From Fragum whitleyi (taxonomy: Eukaryota > Mollusca > Bivalvia > Cardiida > Cardiidae), in contig OX411546.1 in the NCBI GenBank assembly GCA_948146395.1, forward strand, positions 21,802,449 to 21,866,448: DNA of 64,000 nucleotides, in the 5' to 3' direction. Position 1 is the first letter of the stretch; every line of letters begins with the position of its first letter. This document shows positions 37,110 to 48,600 of the stretch, piece by piece. Position numbers and translations under genes: made by a program. The notes under the pieces are model-generated. The model searched no databases. It was not told the DNA's origin and was given only the letters and a program-made list of their open reading frames with translations.

Positions 37110-39530
37110 ACTCAATACGCGACGATATATACTGCCTGACTCCCCTTTCGGGTATTACTGGCAGGTGCGCGTCTGTGCTGGGATAAAAACTGTTAGTCAT
37201 TGGTTAGGGTGCCAAATTTTAAAAGTATTGTGATTGTTAGATTAAAAGATCTGGTAAAACAATTTTGGTTATTCAGGGACGGCTCACTATCTGAAAAGAA
37301 TCAAGACTCTTCTTGAATGCGGCAATATCAGGTTGCTGTATGATTGTTTCTGGTAGGCTGTTCCAAAGTATCACTGTATAAGGAAAAAAAGAATATTTAA
37401 AGTAGGAAGCATTTGTGTGGATCTGTCTAAAAGATTCTGTGTGCATATGTCTGGTGATCCTAACTGGTCTTTCAAGATAAGTTGGTATGGGTACTGCAAC
37501 AAAACAATTTACAATTTTATAAAACATGGTGACTCTGGTGATGTCTCGTCTATGTTGAAGAGTTTGCCAGCCAAGATCCTTCTGCATGCAGGTGACACTG
37601 TCATAATGAGAAAAATTATTTTGAACCCATCTTGCTGCTCTACGTTGTACTTTTTCTACTTTGTTGATATAGGATGTTGTGTAAGGGCTCCAAACAGTTG
37701 ATGCATATTCTACCTGGGGTCTAACCAGTGTTTTGTATGCTGTTTCTCTGATCTTCTTATTTTTGGTCTGGATGTTTCTGCGGAGAAAACCTAAAGTTTT
37801 ATTTGCATTAGATGTTATATTATCAATATGCTTGTTCCAGGAAAGATCTTCAGATATAGTAACTCCTAGGTATTTGGCATTGTCCACAGTCTCTAGCACT
37901 TGTCCGTGTAGCCTGTAATCAAAAGAAATCTTTTTCTTCTTTTTTGTAATATTTAGGACAATGCATTTGCTAGGGTTAAACTCCATTTCCCATTTTTTCT
38001 CCCACTGCATTAGCTTGTCTAGATCTTCTTGCAGGGTGATACAGTCTTGCTTGTTATCTATAGCTAAGTAAACGGCAGTGTCATCTGCAAACAAACGAAC
38101 TTGGGAGGTGATAGTGTTAGGAAGGTCATTAATATATAGGAGAAACAGAAGAGGGCCAAGCACTGATCCCTGAGGTACTCCTGACGTGACTGGTACTTCG
38201 GATGAGCATCCACCTTCTAAGACTACTTTCTGTGTTCTGCCTATAAGAAAAGATTTAATCCACAAAAGGGTAGCATTGTTAACTCCATGTTCCTGCAATT
38301 TATACAAAAGTTTAAGGTGGCTAACTTTATCAAAAGCCTTGCTGAAGTCTAACAAAACCAGATCAGTTTGTTTTCCTTCAGTAAGGTTTCTGGCAAGATG
38401 GTCGGTCAGTTGCAGTAGCTGTGTTTCACATGAGCGCCGTTCTCTGAAGCCATGTTGTAAATCATAAATAATATTATTTTTGTCAAAATGTTTAGTTAGA
38501 TTTGATGCTACAATATGTTCAAGAACTTTACACAATATACATGTTAAGGATATAGGCCTGTAATTTGCAGGATCTTCTTTGTTTCCTTTCTTAAAGAGTG
38601 GTGTCACGTTTGCCTTCGTCCATACCTGGGGGAGGGTGCCTGTATCTAGGGATTTCTGAAAGAGAATTTGCAAAATAGGAGAAATTTGATAACATAAGTT
38701 TTTAAGTACTAAAGTAAAGGTTTGATGTTGTCAGGTCCTGCTGCTTTGTCTGGTTTCAGGTTGGATATTTGCTTTTGTACTCCACCAGTGCAGATGGTAA
38801 TGTCTAGCATGACTGGATATTTACTGAAAGAGGAGGAAAACATATTTTGTCTTATGGATGAAAGGCAGGACTGAGCCAGAGAAATTGGTGTCATTGGAGT
38901 AAAGACTGATTGAAACTGTCGATTTAATATATCTGCTTTTTCTGTGTTGTCTGATTTGATGGTACCTGAAATTTTGTCGAGAAGGGGAGCTACTCCTGCT
39001 GCGTCTTGCTTGGCATTTTTTATCAGACTGAAAAGTTTCTTATTATTAAATCTTGTGGCTTTTTCCTTGTTTTCAGTGTTTCCATCAAGGCCTAAAATAT
39101 ATTCAATATAGTTATTGTAAGAGACTTTCATTTGTTTCTTGATGTTTCTTTTCAGAGCCAGGAATGCAGTTTTCATCTTGTTGTTTCCATCTTTCTTTAA
39201 TCTAAAATAAACTTGATCCCTTTTTCTAATTAGACGTTTTATAGGCTGTGTAATCCAAGGAAGTGATCTCTTATTCCCTAGTCTTTTAGTTGGAACAAAT
39301 TTCTTGATACCTGTGGAGATTGCATCTGAAAAACTTAGCCAAATTTCTTCAACAGATTTAGATTGATGATCTTTTAATATTTCATGCTTAATTTGGTCCA
39401 TATAGATTTTGAAACTACTCCAGTCAGCTTTTTTGTAGAGATGAAACTGTCTCGGCTGTTGTTTGGTTACCTGTGGCTTTGTATCTGCAAGAATAGAGAT
39501 ACCGGCCAAGATAATTACTCGAGATCTTCT
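37110..39530 (-). pseudogene. 5'-truncated, frameshifted non-LTR (LINE) retrotransposon
   Basis: Two minus-strand frames form one degenerate ORF2. Frame 39509-38709 (266 codons) is the linker after the endonuclease. Frame 38673-37273 (466 codons) carries reverse transcriptase: YRPISLT, DFSKAFD (109-115), SGVPQGSVLGPLLF and the catalytic FADD (195-198), then a C-terminal RRAARW region. The frames are offset by a frameshift near 38700-38710. No endonuclease ORF is present upstream, so the copy is 5'-truncated and cannot be autonomous. Motifs suggest the CR1/jockey group, but the clade is uncertain. It sits between the PRELID2-like start and the first coding exon of the BCL2L12-like gene. Confidence 0.88.
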
Positions 39531-39534
39531 TTGA

Positions 39535-40670
39535 CTAACTCCTTACATATTTATCTAGCGAAAAACAAAGTGTTTTTTCAACAAAGTGTTTGGGGATTCT
39601 TGCTTGAGAAGCTGGTTTCGTAACATTTGGGTCGAAATTGCTTGGTCAGACACGGATCCGCCCAGGGCGCTTGTAAGACTGAATATACTTCTTGGTACCA
39701 GATACCGGCCAAAATACTTATCGATCTCATAAAATAACTTGTTATCTTTCACCAACCTCCATCTTTTAATGTTTACACCAAGAATGCAGCTTCAAATTGT
39801 TCAAAGTTTTGCCGATTCACTCGATTTTAAAAGGATTCAGCCATCATCATTGTCACATGATCACAAAATAACTCGTGTAAACCCAGTGATTTCATTGGAC
39901 CACAAAGCACACCTGAATGACAAATTAGTAAAACTCAACCCTCTCGGTAGAATTGCACTTTGTGGTCCAATGAAAGCGCTGGGTTGAAACAAGTTATTTT
40001 GTAACATCAACCTATTTTTTTTACATCAACCTATTGAGTTGTTTTTAGCAACCATTTTACAATATACATAATCAGACTTATTTACATCAATTTTTCGGTT
40101 TCTGATCATGAAATAAAGGATAACATTTTTCCGGGTCCCCATTTTTCCAGTGACAAAGGATTTCTCTCTGCATGTTTCCGAGAAACAATGAGCCTAATCA
40201 GCAACAGCAGTGGGTGAACTTTGTCAAAGTTACCAAATGAAATTCAATAACTCTGAACCCTAGCATTCTATTATGAACTTTGCAGTATTTATCATTGATG
40301 AACATGAAAAAGTGAGAGGATGGCATAGATAGCTTTTTTTTTCATAAAAAAAGAGAAAAAATCCAATTTTCAAGTGATTTAGATAGAGTTCACACTTCTA
40401 ATGTTTAATCAGTCTTTATGTACTTAAACAACAACATGAGAATTCAATAAAATAAGGGTTTATAGATCATATGAGAATTATTCTTTAAATTTATACCAAA
40501 TGAGTTTAAACCAAGTTAGAACACCCCATACATCCATCTGTATTTGTTCAACCCCCTGATAATCAAGCATATTTTGGGGGACAGTACAATTTGATAAATA
40601 ATTACTAATAATAGTAAAGATAAACAACAACAACAACAAAACAAAAAAAAAATCTTCTTCAATCTTTCTT
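39535..40670. other. No gene recognised; foldback at 39861-39990
   Basis: GATACCGGCCAA is duplicated at about 39498 and 39701. A foldback with arms CAAAATAACTCGTGTAAACC / GGTTGAAACAAGTTATTTTG and TTCATTGGACCACAAAG / CTTTGTGGTCCAATGAA spans 39861-39990. No supported exon was seen. Confidence 0.5.
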
Positions 40671-40671
40671 T

Positions 40672-41588
40672 TTAGCTCCACTGGCCAAAGGCCAGCAAGC
40701 TATAATTGTCATGCTGGTGTGCCTTCGTCCGTGCATCCGTCCATCTGTGCGTAAACTTTTTCTTAAAACATCTTCTTCCTCCCAAATCAATGGGCAGATT
40801 TTCATGAAACTTGGTAGAAATGTTCCTTGGGTGACCCTCTTCTAAAACTGTTAAAGAAATTTTGATTGACCCCCAAATATGGGCGTGGCAGGGCGTGGCA
40901 TTTTTTTACTTTGAAATCTTTAAAAATCTTCTCCTCCTAAACCATTGGGCCAATTTCAATGAAACTTGGCATGGATATTCCTAGGGTGACCCTTTAATTG
41001 AATTGTTAAAAAAAAATTTGATTGACCCCCTAATATGGGCGTGGCAGGGCGGGGCTTATTTTGAGCCCGAAATCTTTGAATGACATCTCCTTTTGAACCA
41101 CTGGGCCTATTTCAACCAAACTTTACCAAAATGTTCCTTGGTTGACCCTTTTCAAAAATTGTTCCTAAAATTTTGATTGGCCCCGAAATATGAGCACGGC
41201 AGGGCGGGGCTTATTTTGAGCCAGAAATCTTTGAACGACATCTCCGAACGACATCTCCTCCTCAACCATTAGGCTAATTTCAATGAAACTTTACCAGAAT
41301 GTTCCCTTTGACCCTTTTCAAAATTTGTTCGCGAAATTTTGATTAGCCCATAAATATGGGCGTGGCAGGGTGGGCTTATTTAGAGCCCGAAATCTTTGAA
41401 CTACATCTCCTGATGAACTTGAGAAACTTGAGAATTTTGGTGCAATGTGAGCAATACCCAGTTAATAATTATGAAATAGGTCTTAAGGGATTTCAAAGTG
41501 TTGTTTTCATTCAAAGAAAGTTTCATTTAATGAAAGTCTAAAGATGATAAAGCCAGTGGAGCGATACAGGCCCTATTGTGCCTCTTGT
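40672..41588 (-). mobile_element. Pearl/HINE-like element, GGGCGTGGCAGGGCG family
   Basis: Starts TTAGCTCCACTGGCCAAAGG. Units of about 130-150 bp contain TCTCCTCCTAAACCATTGGG, ATGTTCCTTGGGTGACCC and TATGGGCGTGGCAGGGCG. It ends ATTGTGCCTCTTGTT, directly abutting the next element. Confidence 0.65.
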
Positions 41589-42964
41589 TAGCTCCACTGG
41601 CTGAAAGCCACTGAGGCTATTGTCATGGCGTTGTGTCCGTCGTGCGTCCGTCCGTCTGTCCGTCTGTGCGTGCATGCGTGCGTCCAGTTGTAAACTTTTC
41701 TTTAAAAATCTTCTCCTCAGAAACTACTGGATGGATTTCAACCAAACTTCACAGGAATGATCCTTGGGTGACCCTCTTTCAAAGTTGTTCAAGAAATTTT
41801 GATCCAATGGAAAACATGGATTTAATGGGCGTGGCTAATTTCCAAATATGGTAAAAAGTGAGTTTTCTCAGATTCTAATCAATGGATACCAATTAAATTT
41901 TACATGAATGATCCCTGGGTGACCCTTTATCAGTCTACAAAAAATCATTGTGATCGGATGGAAAATATGCATTTTATGGGCAGAGGTGATTTCTCTATAT
42001 GTTATATAGTGGAAAATTTGAAAATCATTTTCTCAGAATGTTACAGATGGATATCAACCAAATTTCACTGGAATGATCCTTGAGTGACCCTTTATCAGTG
42101 TACCAAAAATTATTGTGATTGGATGAAAAGTATGCATTTTATGGGCGGACGTCATTTCTCTATATGTTATATAGTGGAAACTTTGAAAATCATTTTCTCA
42201 GAATGTAACTGATGGATATCAACCAAATTTCACTGGAATGATCCTTGAGTGACCCTTTATCAGTGTACTAAAAATTATTGTGAATGGATGAATAATATGC
42301 ATTTTATGGGCGGAGGTCATTTCTCTATATGTTATATAGTGGAAACTTTGAAAATCATTTTCTCAGAATGTAACTGATGGATATCAATCAAATTTCACTG
42401 GAATGATCATTGAGTGACCCTTTATCAGTGTACCAAAAATTATTTTGATTGGATGAAAAATATGCATTTTATGGGCAGAGGTCATTTCTCTATATGTTAT
42501 ATAGTGGAAAATTTGAAAATCATTTTCTCAAAATCTGATTTTTGGATATCAACTTAATTTCACTGGATTGATCCTTGAGTGACCCTTTATCAGTGTACCA
42601 AAAAATTATTTTGATTGGATGAAAAATATACATTTTATGGGTGAAGGTCAATTCTCAGTATGTTAAATAGTAGAAACTATGAAAAACATTTTCTCAGAAT
42701 GTAAGTGATGGATATCAATCAAACATTTTTGGTGTGATCTTTGGGTGACCCATTATCATGCAGCCAAAAATTATTTTGAATTGTTGAAAAATATGTCTTT
42801 TAATAGTAGAGGTTATTTCTGTTTCTGTTATATAGTTGAAACTTTGAAAATCATATTCAACATTAGTAGAACCCCAAATATCTAAAAATCTAGTCAAAAC
42901 ATTTATTTGCTTTTACAAGAATTTCAAGCCTGTGGAGCGACTCAAGCCATTCATGGCTTTCTAG
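41589..42964 (-). mobile_element. Pearl/HINE-like element, AGAAAGCCATGAATGG family, longest copy
   Basis: Starts TAGCTCCACTGGCTGAAAGC, has a GTCCGTCCGTCTGTCCGTC run (41635-41690) and about seven body units with TTATGGGCGGAGGTCATTTC. It ends CAAGCCATTCATGGCTTTCT. Orientation is opposite to the left-hand copies. Confidence 0.78.
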
Positions 42965-43687
42965 TTTTTAAGAATTTATCTGGAAATTGGTGTTCAATAA
43001 CATAAGATTTGTAGGAAGGGTTAATAAAAGCATATTTACAGACAGTCACCCTCCCTGACAGCTTTCATAATCTAAGGACCTTCTCATAACTCCAGGATAA
43101 CTTATATCAATGGGAAACCATAAGATTTTAGATTGTTTTTGAATAGTTGTGAAATAGAAAGCGTATTCTAAATATTATATTCTAGATCTTTGTTAATCAC
43201 TCATATGCATCTTTATAACTTCCATTACTGGCTAGTTGAGAGACCTTGTGAATGGGTCCAATGTGGGACGTTTTTGAATGACTTGTACAATTTGATCTAT
43301 AATTTTCAAAGTAAATAGGCTCTAAAAGCTGTCAACACATTAATTTAGTAGCCGATTATTGCAACTGGCTTTGTCAATCACCATATGCAATTCATTTTGT
43401 GTCCACATTTTGTTGCACCATAATGATTGTGCCACTACAATCTTTATTTTTTTTGGAAAATACAAATTAATTCTGAGATTTCTGCAATGCGTCGGTCTAG
43501 ATGCAACACTGTAGATCTAAGGGTCAACACAAGCTCAGGGCAAGAGATAATAAAAACTTTTTCATTCTAAACTCAAATTTTCACCTATTTCAACTTGAGA
43601 TGAAAGCCGTAATTCTATTGTAAAACTTATTATAAAAGTATGAACTTAACGGATAAAATAAATTAGTTGTTATAAACAAAAACTCAT

Positions 43688-44012
43688 TAGTATTATCTTT
43701 TATCTTATAACTATACAAATATCTGTGTGATAACATCCCATATGATTATTTTTTATGATATCACATAGTTATTATTAGAACAATGATATGATGCGGTTAT
43801 GTTCAGAAACTTGCATTTCAGTAAGAAACATTGACGAAAACAAGACAAATAGAGGTTATAAGATAAATATAATTCATACTTAGTGTATTGTATGAAAAAA
43901 ATATCTAACTCGGTTGTGAGAATTGATAATTGTCTCGGCAGAGCCTCAACAATTATCAATTCTCCCAACCTCGTTTGATATTTATTTTCATACAAAACAC
44001 TAAGTACATATG
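43688..44012. repeat. Repeat R, copy 1, with large terminal hairpin
   Basis: About 320 bp shared with 46964-47218. Common text includes TTATAACTATACAAATATCT, ATAGAGGTTATAAGATAAAT and the hairpin GAATTGATAATTGTCTCGGC / GACAATTATCAATTC. Confidence 0.75.
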
Positions 44013-44137
44013 ATATATTTATATTCATACATTTATTTGAATACTTAATTTGAAAGAAATTTAAGTTTAGCATGAAAAGAGTTTTATCAAATTTTGGTCC
44101 CTGAACTTTACTCTTTGTCTTTCAGAAAAGAACAATC

Positions 44138-45671
44138 ATGGCCTCTGGGGGAGAGACAGATGGCAGCAGTGATAAACGTGTCACAGATCTCAACAAGTTT
44201 TTAATACAAAGACAAACACCCAATGATAAAGTTAGCGCCATTGTCTCAAAATCTCATCAAAGAGCAGAAAGGGAACGGCAGCACTCTGCTGATGATTTAA
44301 GTCGTCAAGAAAAAGAACGGAAATTAGATCTCATGTTACAGAAACAAAAGTATAGAAGACGTAAAAAAAGCAAGCTTACCGTGTCAGATGTTCGAGAAGA
44401 GGCAGCCAAAATTTTAGAAGAGTTTTTACAAAGTCAGTTACGTGAGCAGTCCGTTCAAACTCAACATGACCATAGATATCAGCGATATATGGAAATGGAC
44501 ATTGCAGAGGAAACCACTTATGGTGACGAGAAGACAGGGTTTTTTACGTCTCACAGTACGCTAGAAAGAGAAGAGTCCATTCCATTTGCAGATGGTGAAA
44601 GTGATGGTGAAAGCGGATTTAAGAAAGCTGGAAGTCTTCCACAAGATGACATGCTGATTACAATGTACGCTAATAGAAGCAAGTCTGGAGTTGAAATTAT
44701 TCATGGCAAATCTAAATCAGTGCCTTATAAAGGTATTGATGAGTCTGTCTTGCCGCCTCGTCCAAATTCAAAGTACTCTGGTCTACGCCCTCCTCCTCCC
44801 CCACCACCAGGTACTCCCTTCTCTCCGTCAGACGCATCTGGTAGTAAAGAAAGTATTGGTTATGTCCCTTACACAGGATTTACCACAGACAGTGGTGCTC
44901 ATGCATCAAGCGGGTCATCTGATTGGCTGGGAAGCCAAGGTCACGTGACTAATGATGGAAAAGTGTCATACTCCCAGGAACCTAATAAACAAAAATCTGT
45001 GTCAAATACCTCAATCCATTCACACAAACATTCACCCCCAAAAGTGCCCACTTCATTAGATATACCATCACATCATTCCAAAAGTAGATCATCAACTCCA
45101 CGATCTGAATCAGGTTCTAAGTCTAGTTCACCTACAAAGTTTGATAGCAATCTCAGAAAGTCACACATGATAAAATCCGGATCTGTGTCCTCTAGTGATT
45201 CTGAGTCTGATGCTGAATCTCATTTAAAGGACAGAAAAAAGAAACCATTTTATAAAAAAGCTCAAGAAAGGCTACAGACTTTACTTCATAGAAATAAAGA
45301 TCATTCTCCGGAACGGGATGAAAACTTTGGCTCAAAACAGCAGATTGTTAGAAAGAAACAGAAAAAGAGACCTAAGAAAGAGAAGAAACTTGACAGTGCT
45401 GATATATTAGTGAATCATGATGGACCATCGGTGTTGGAAGATAGACATATCCATATAAACAAACATATCCATCAGACCCATACAGGGGAGGACAGACGTG
45501 TTGTGTTGAGGACAGAGGAGTCGACGGAGGTTACTGATATTACAAGTGACTCCGAGAAGAAACATGTAGAAAAGAGAATGAAGGTGAAGGAGAGTGCCGA
45601 AGGTGGCAAAGGATTTTTTGGCCGGATAAGACGGATGACGTCTCGTGAGAAGGGGAAAAGGAAGATGAAGG
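44138..45671 (+). CDS. Large first coding exon of the BCL2L12-like gene
   Basis: One 1,534-nt exon gives 511 codons plus one base. It holds a basic coiled segment (residues 40-80, rich in R/K/E/Q), the VREEAAKILEEFL helix, a seven-proline run (218-224), and a Ser-rich stretch with SSSDSESDAES (351-361). It also holds the FYKKAQERLQTLL segment and strongly basic clusters (403-417) that could act in nuclear localisation. The ATG at 44138 is the first in frame after the acceptor and is followed by GCC. The donor GGTAAGTA at 45672 is strong. Composition suggests a mostly disordered, phosphorylatable region. Confidence 0.85.
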
Positions 45672-48600
45672 GTAAGTATATGCTTTACTATTAATGATGA
45701 ATTCATAAAGCATTTTTATTTGTAAGTAAACAATTTTCTTATTTTTTTTTTGTGGAATATCAAGAAAAGAATTAAAGAAAAGAAAGAGAATATTTGTTTT
45801 TTTTTTTTTTGTGCAAGATAAATTTCATTTCTTAAGCAACAAAAACTATATTTTCACTTGTGGCCTTTTGTTCACTCAAGCAAAGATAAATCTATTTTAC
45901 TCTGAAAGAATTTGAGGGTTTAGTGCAAGAGTGTACTAAGTGTATATACACTGTATATTCACTTAGTACAGTCTTGCACTGAATCCTCAAATTATCCACT
46001 ATATCTTTTAAATGTCTAAAGAGTATGAAAAAAAAATTGGCCTAGATCAGCCAGTGCAGTTTGCCAAGTCTCACCAAGTTCAAATTTTGTACACTTTCCA
46101 GTTGGCTCATTCTCACAAGATACATCATATAACATTGATATCAGACTAAAATTTTTATACCTCCACATCAACAGGACATGGGCATATTGTTTGCCCGTGT
46201 CTGTCCATGTGACAGTCAACAAAAACTTTACCTGTGAACTAAACATTTTCCTTGATTTTGAACGCTTTTTGAGTTTCAATGCCTACATTTGCCTTAATGG
46301 TATCTCTCATCAATACACATCATTGAATATCAAGCTCAATTATCCTTGAAAAGGTCAAGGATAATTGAGCAAGTACGTGACATTTCCAACAGTTTCACAT
46401 GTGTGCAAAGCAAAGCCTCTGGCCAGCCTGTGCATCTGCAGAGTCTGTCCAGGGTCTTCACTATGTGCTAGATAGATAGATAAGGTCTGAATAACTCTTG
46501 TGGCGATCAGCATATGTTCTAATTATATTGTGTTTATGTCTATGTTGCTCAACATTTGTACCTAGGGCATGTGAAATTGTTGGAAATATCGCACACAGGC
46601 TCAATTATCAAGGTCAAACTTCTATAACATTGTCATTTCTGGGGTATTAGTGTTCCATAAACATATCTTGTTGTTAAGATCTGCTTTCTCATTGATTAAC
46701 AGGCTCCAAATCTTCAGACCTTCATAAAAGATCAGAGGGTGCAGTTGTGCAATATGGACGTGGTTTGTCGGTTCCCGGTGATAGGACACAAATAGAGGGT
46801 GATATACATGTGACTCATATAGAACGGGGAGACAACACACCAAACCATTCCACAGTTAAAGCTAGACAGGTACACTACTTCTGTAAGAAGTCTTCTTCCT
46901 TCAGAAAAATAAGATTAAAGGATAAAGGATTGAGTGAGTCACATTGATTTTATATACAGTATTATCTTTAATATCTTATAACTATACAAATATCTGTGTG
47001 ATAGTATCCCATATGATATTCATTATGATATCACATGGATATTATTAGAAATTTGCATTTCTGTTAGAAACATCAACGAAAACAAGGCAAATAGAGGTTA
47101 TAAGATAAATATTATATGTACTTAGTGTAATGTATGAAAATATATTTTACTCGGTTGTGGGAATTGATAATTGTCTCAGCAGAGCCTCGACAATTATCAA
47201 TTCCCCCAACCTAGTAACTTTTATATATTTACCTTTTTAAATTCAATCTTTAGATTGTCATGGTTGACTGCGCGTAAAGTTTGATAAAACATACAAAGAT
47301 TTGCAGCTTAAACTTGTTTTAACCATTGTCTCAATTCTGAAATTGTTTAGTTATGTTTATGTGAATGTAAAATGATTGTTTCAATTTCTACAACAGCAAA
47401 AACAGTTATGCAAAAATTGAGCTAGTGAATGACATACCCTACCTGACAACTTACTTTATATCTACAAAAAAAATCTAATATTTACTTGTACTATTTCATA
47501 AATATTTTCCAGGTTGTAGATCGTAGAAATGATATAAAACGTAACTCTAGTCACCTAGATATAGTTGATCATGACGGGTCATTGCTTGAGCGAGTTTATT
47601 TTGATGAGGAAGGAAATGATCTCCCTAGAAACCAGTCATTTGATCTCGTTGAGGATGTTTACGTTCATGAGAGGGAAGTTGTTGACCAGAATGGCAGGGT
47701 GAAGCTGATCCGAGACGTCAGCACCCATGATCACATGGTCATCTCTGAAGATGAGGAGGCTAGTGGTATGCTTTTTATATGCCACTGATGGTGTTTGTAT
47801 ATTGGTATCATCCTCGCCGTCTGTCCATCTGTTTGTCTGTCTGTGTGTACATTCAATTTTGGTTAAAACAACTCCTCTCTAAATTTTAGGCGGATTTGCA
47901 TGAAAATTTCACATCAAGTGACCATGAGCATATTGTTGGGATTTTGTTATACAATGATGTATCACAGAAAAACAGACCTTTTTGGAAATTTCCAGTAGTG
48001 GCGTATAATGACGTTCGCACTCTTGCTGGTGTAATTTCTTACCTTTCTCCACAGATTTTTTTACAGCAAAATCAAGGGGTCAATGCAAAACTATTGTAAG
48101 TGCCTATATAAATATAGGCACTCACTACAGTTTTGCACTTACCTCTTGAAATGCTGCTCCAGCCACCGCGATGTGACTGAAATAATGTTGAAAGTAGCGT
48201 AAATCCCCATTCAAATGAACAAGACCTCTTGAAATGCACAAATGTCTGTCAAAATAATGCCCAAAGTTAGGATCATATGACAGGAAGATAAGTTTTATTT
48301 CCTGTAACAGAGAAAATAATTTATGGCATATCGTGGATAGGGCCATATACACTTGTGCTGCCTGTCTAGCTATTCATTTATTTTGGCCATTGCAAATTTT
48401 GTCTGTGTAGTGTTTTAACATGAAGAATATCTATAAATTATAGTGTTATAATTCAAACATGTATTTGAGGTGTCAAAGAACTTTAGATTGGTTAAAAGTT
48501 TTAGATTTGTTAAGGGTATTTACCAATGTTTAAATGTACATGTATTTACAAAAATAAGTTGTAAGAGGGAGCAGGAGTATGAGTGTTTTAAAAAAAAATA

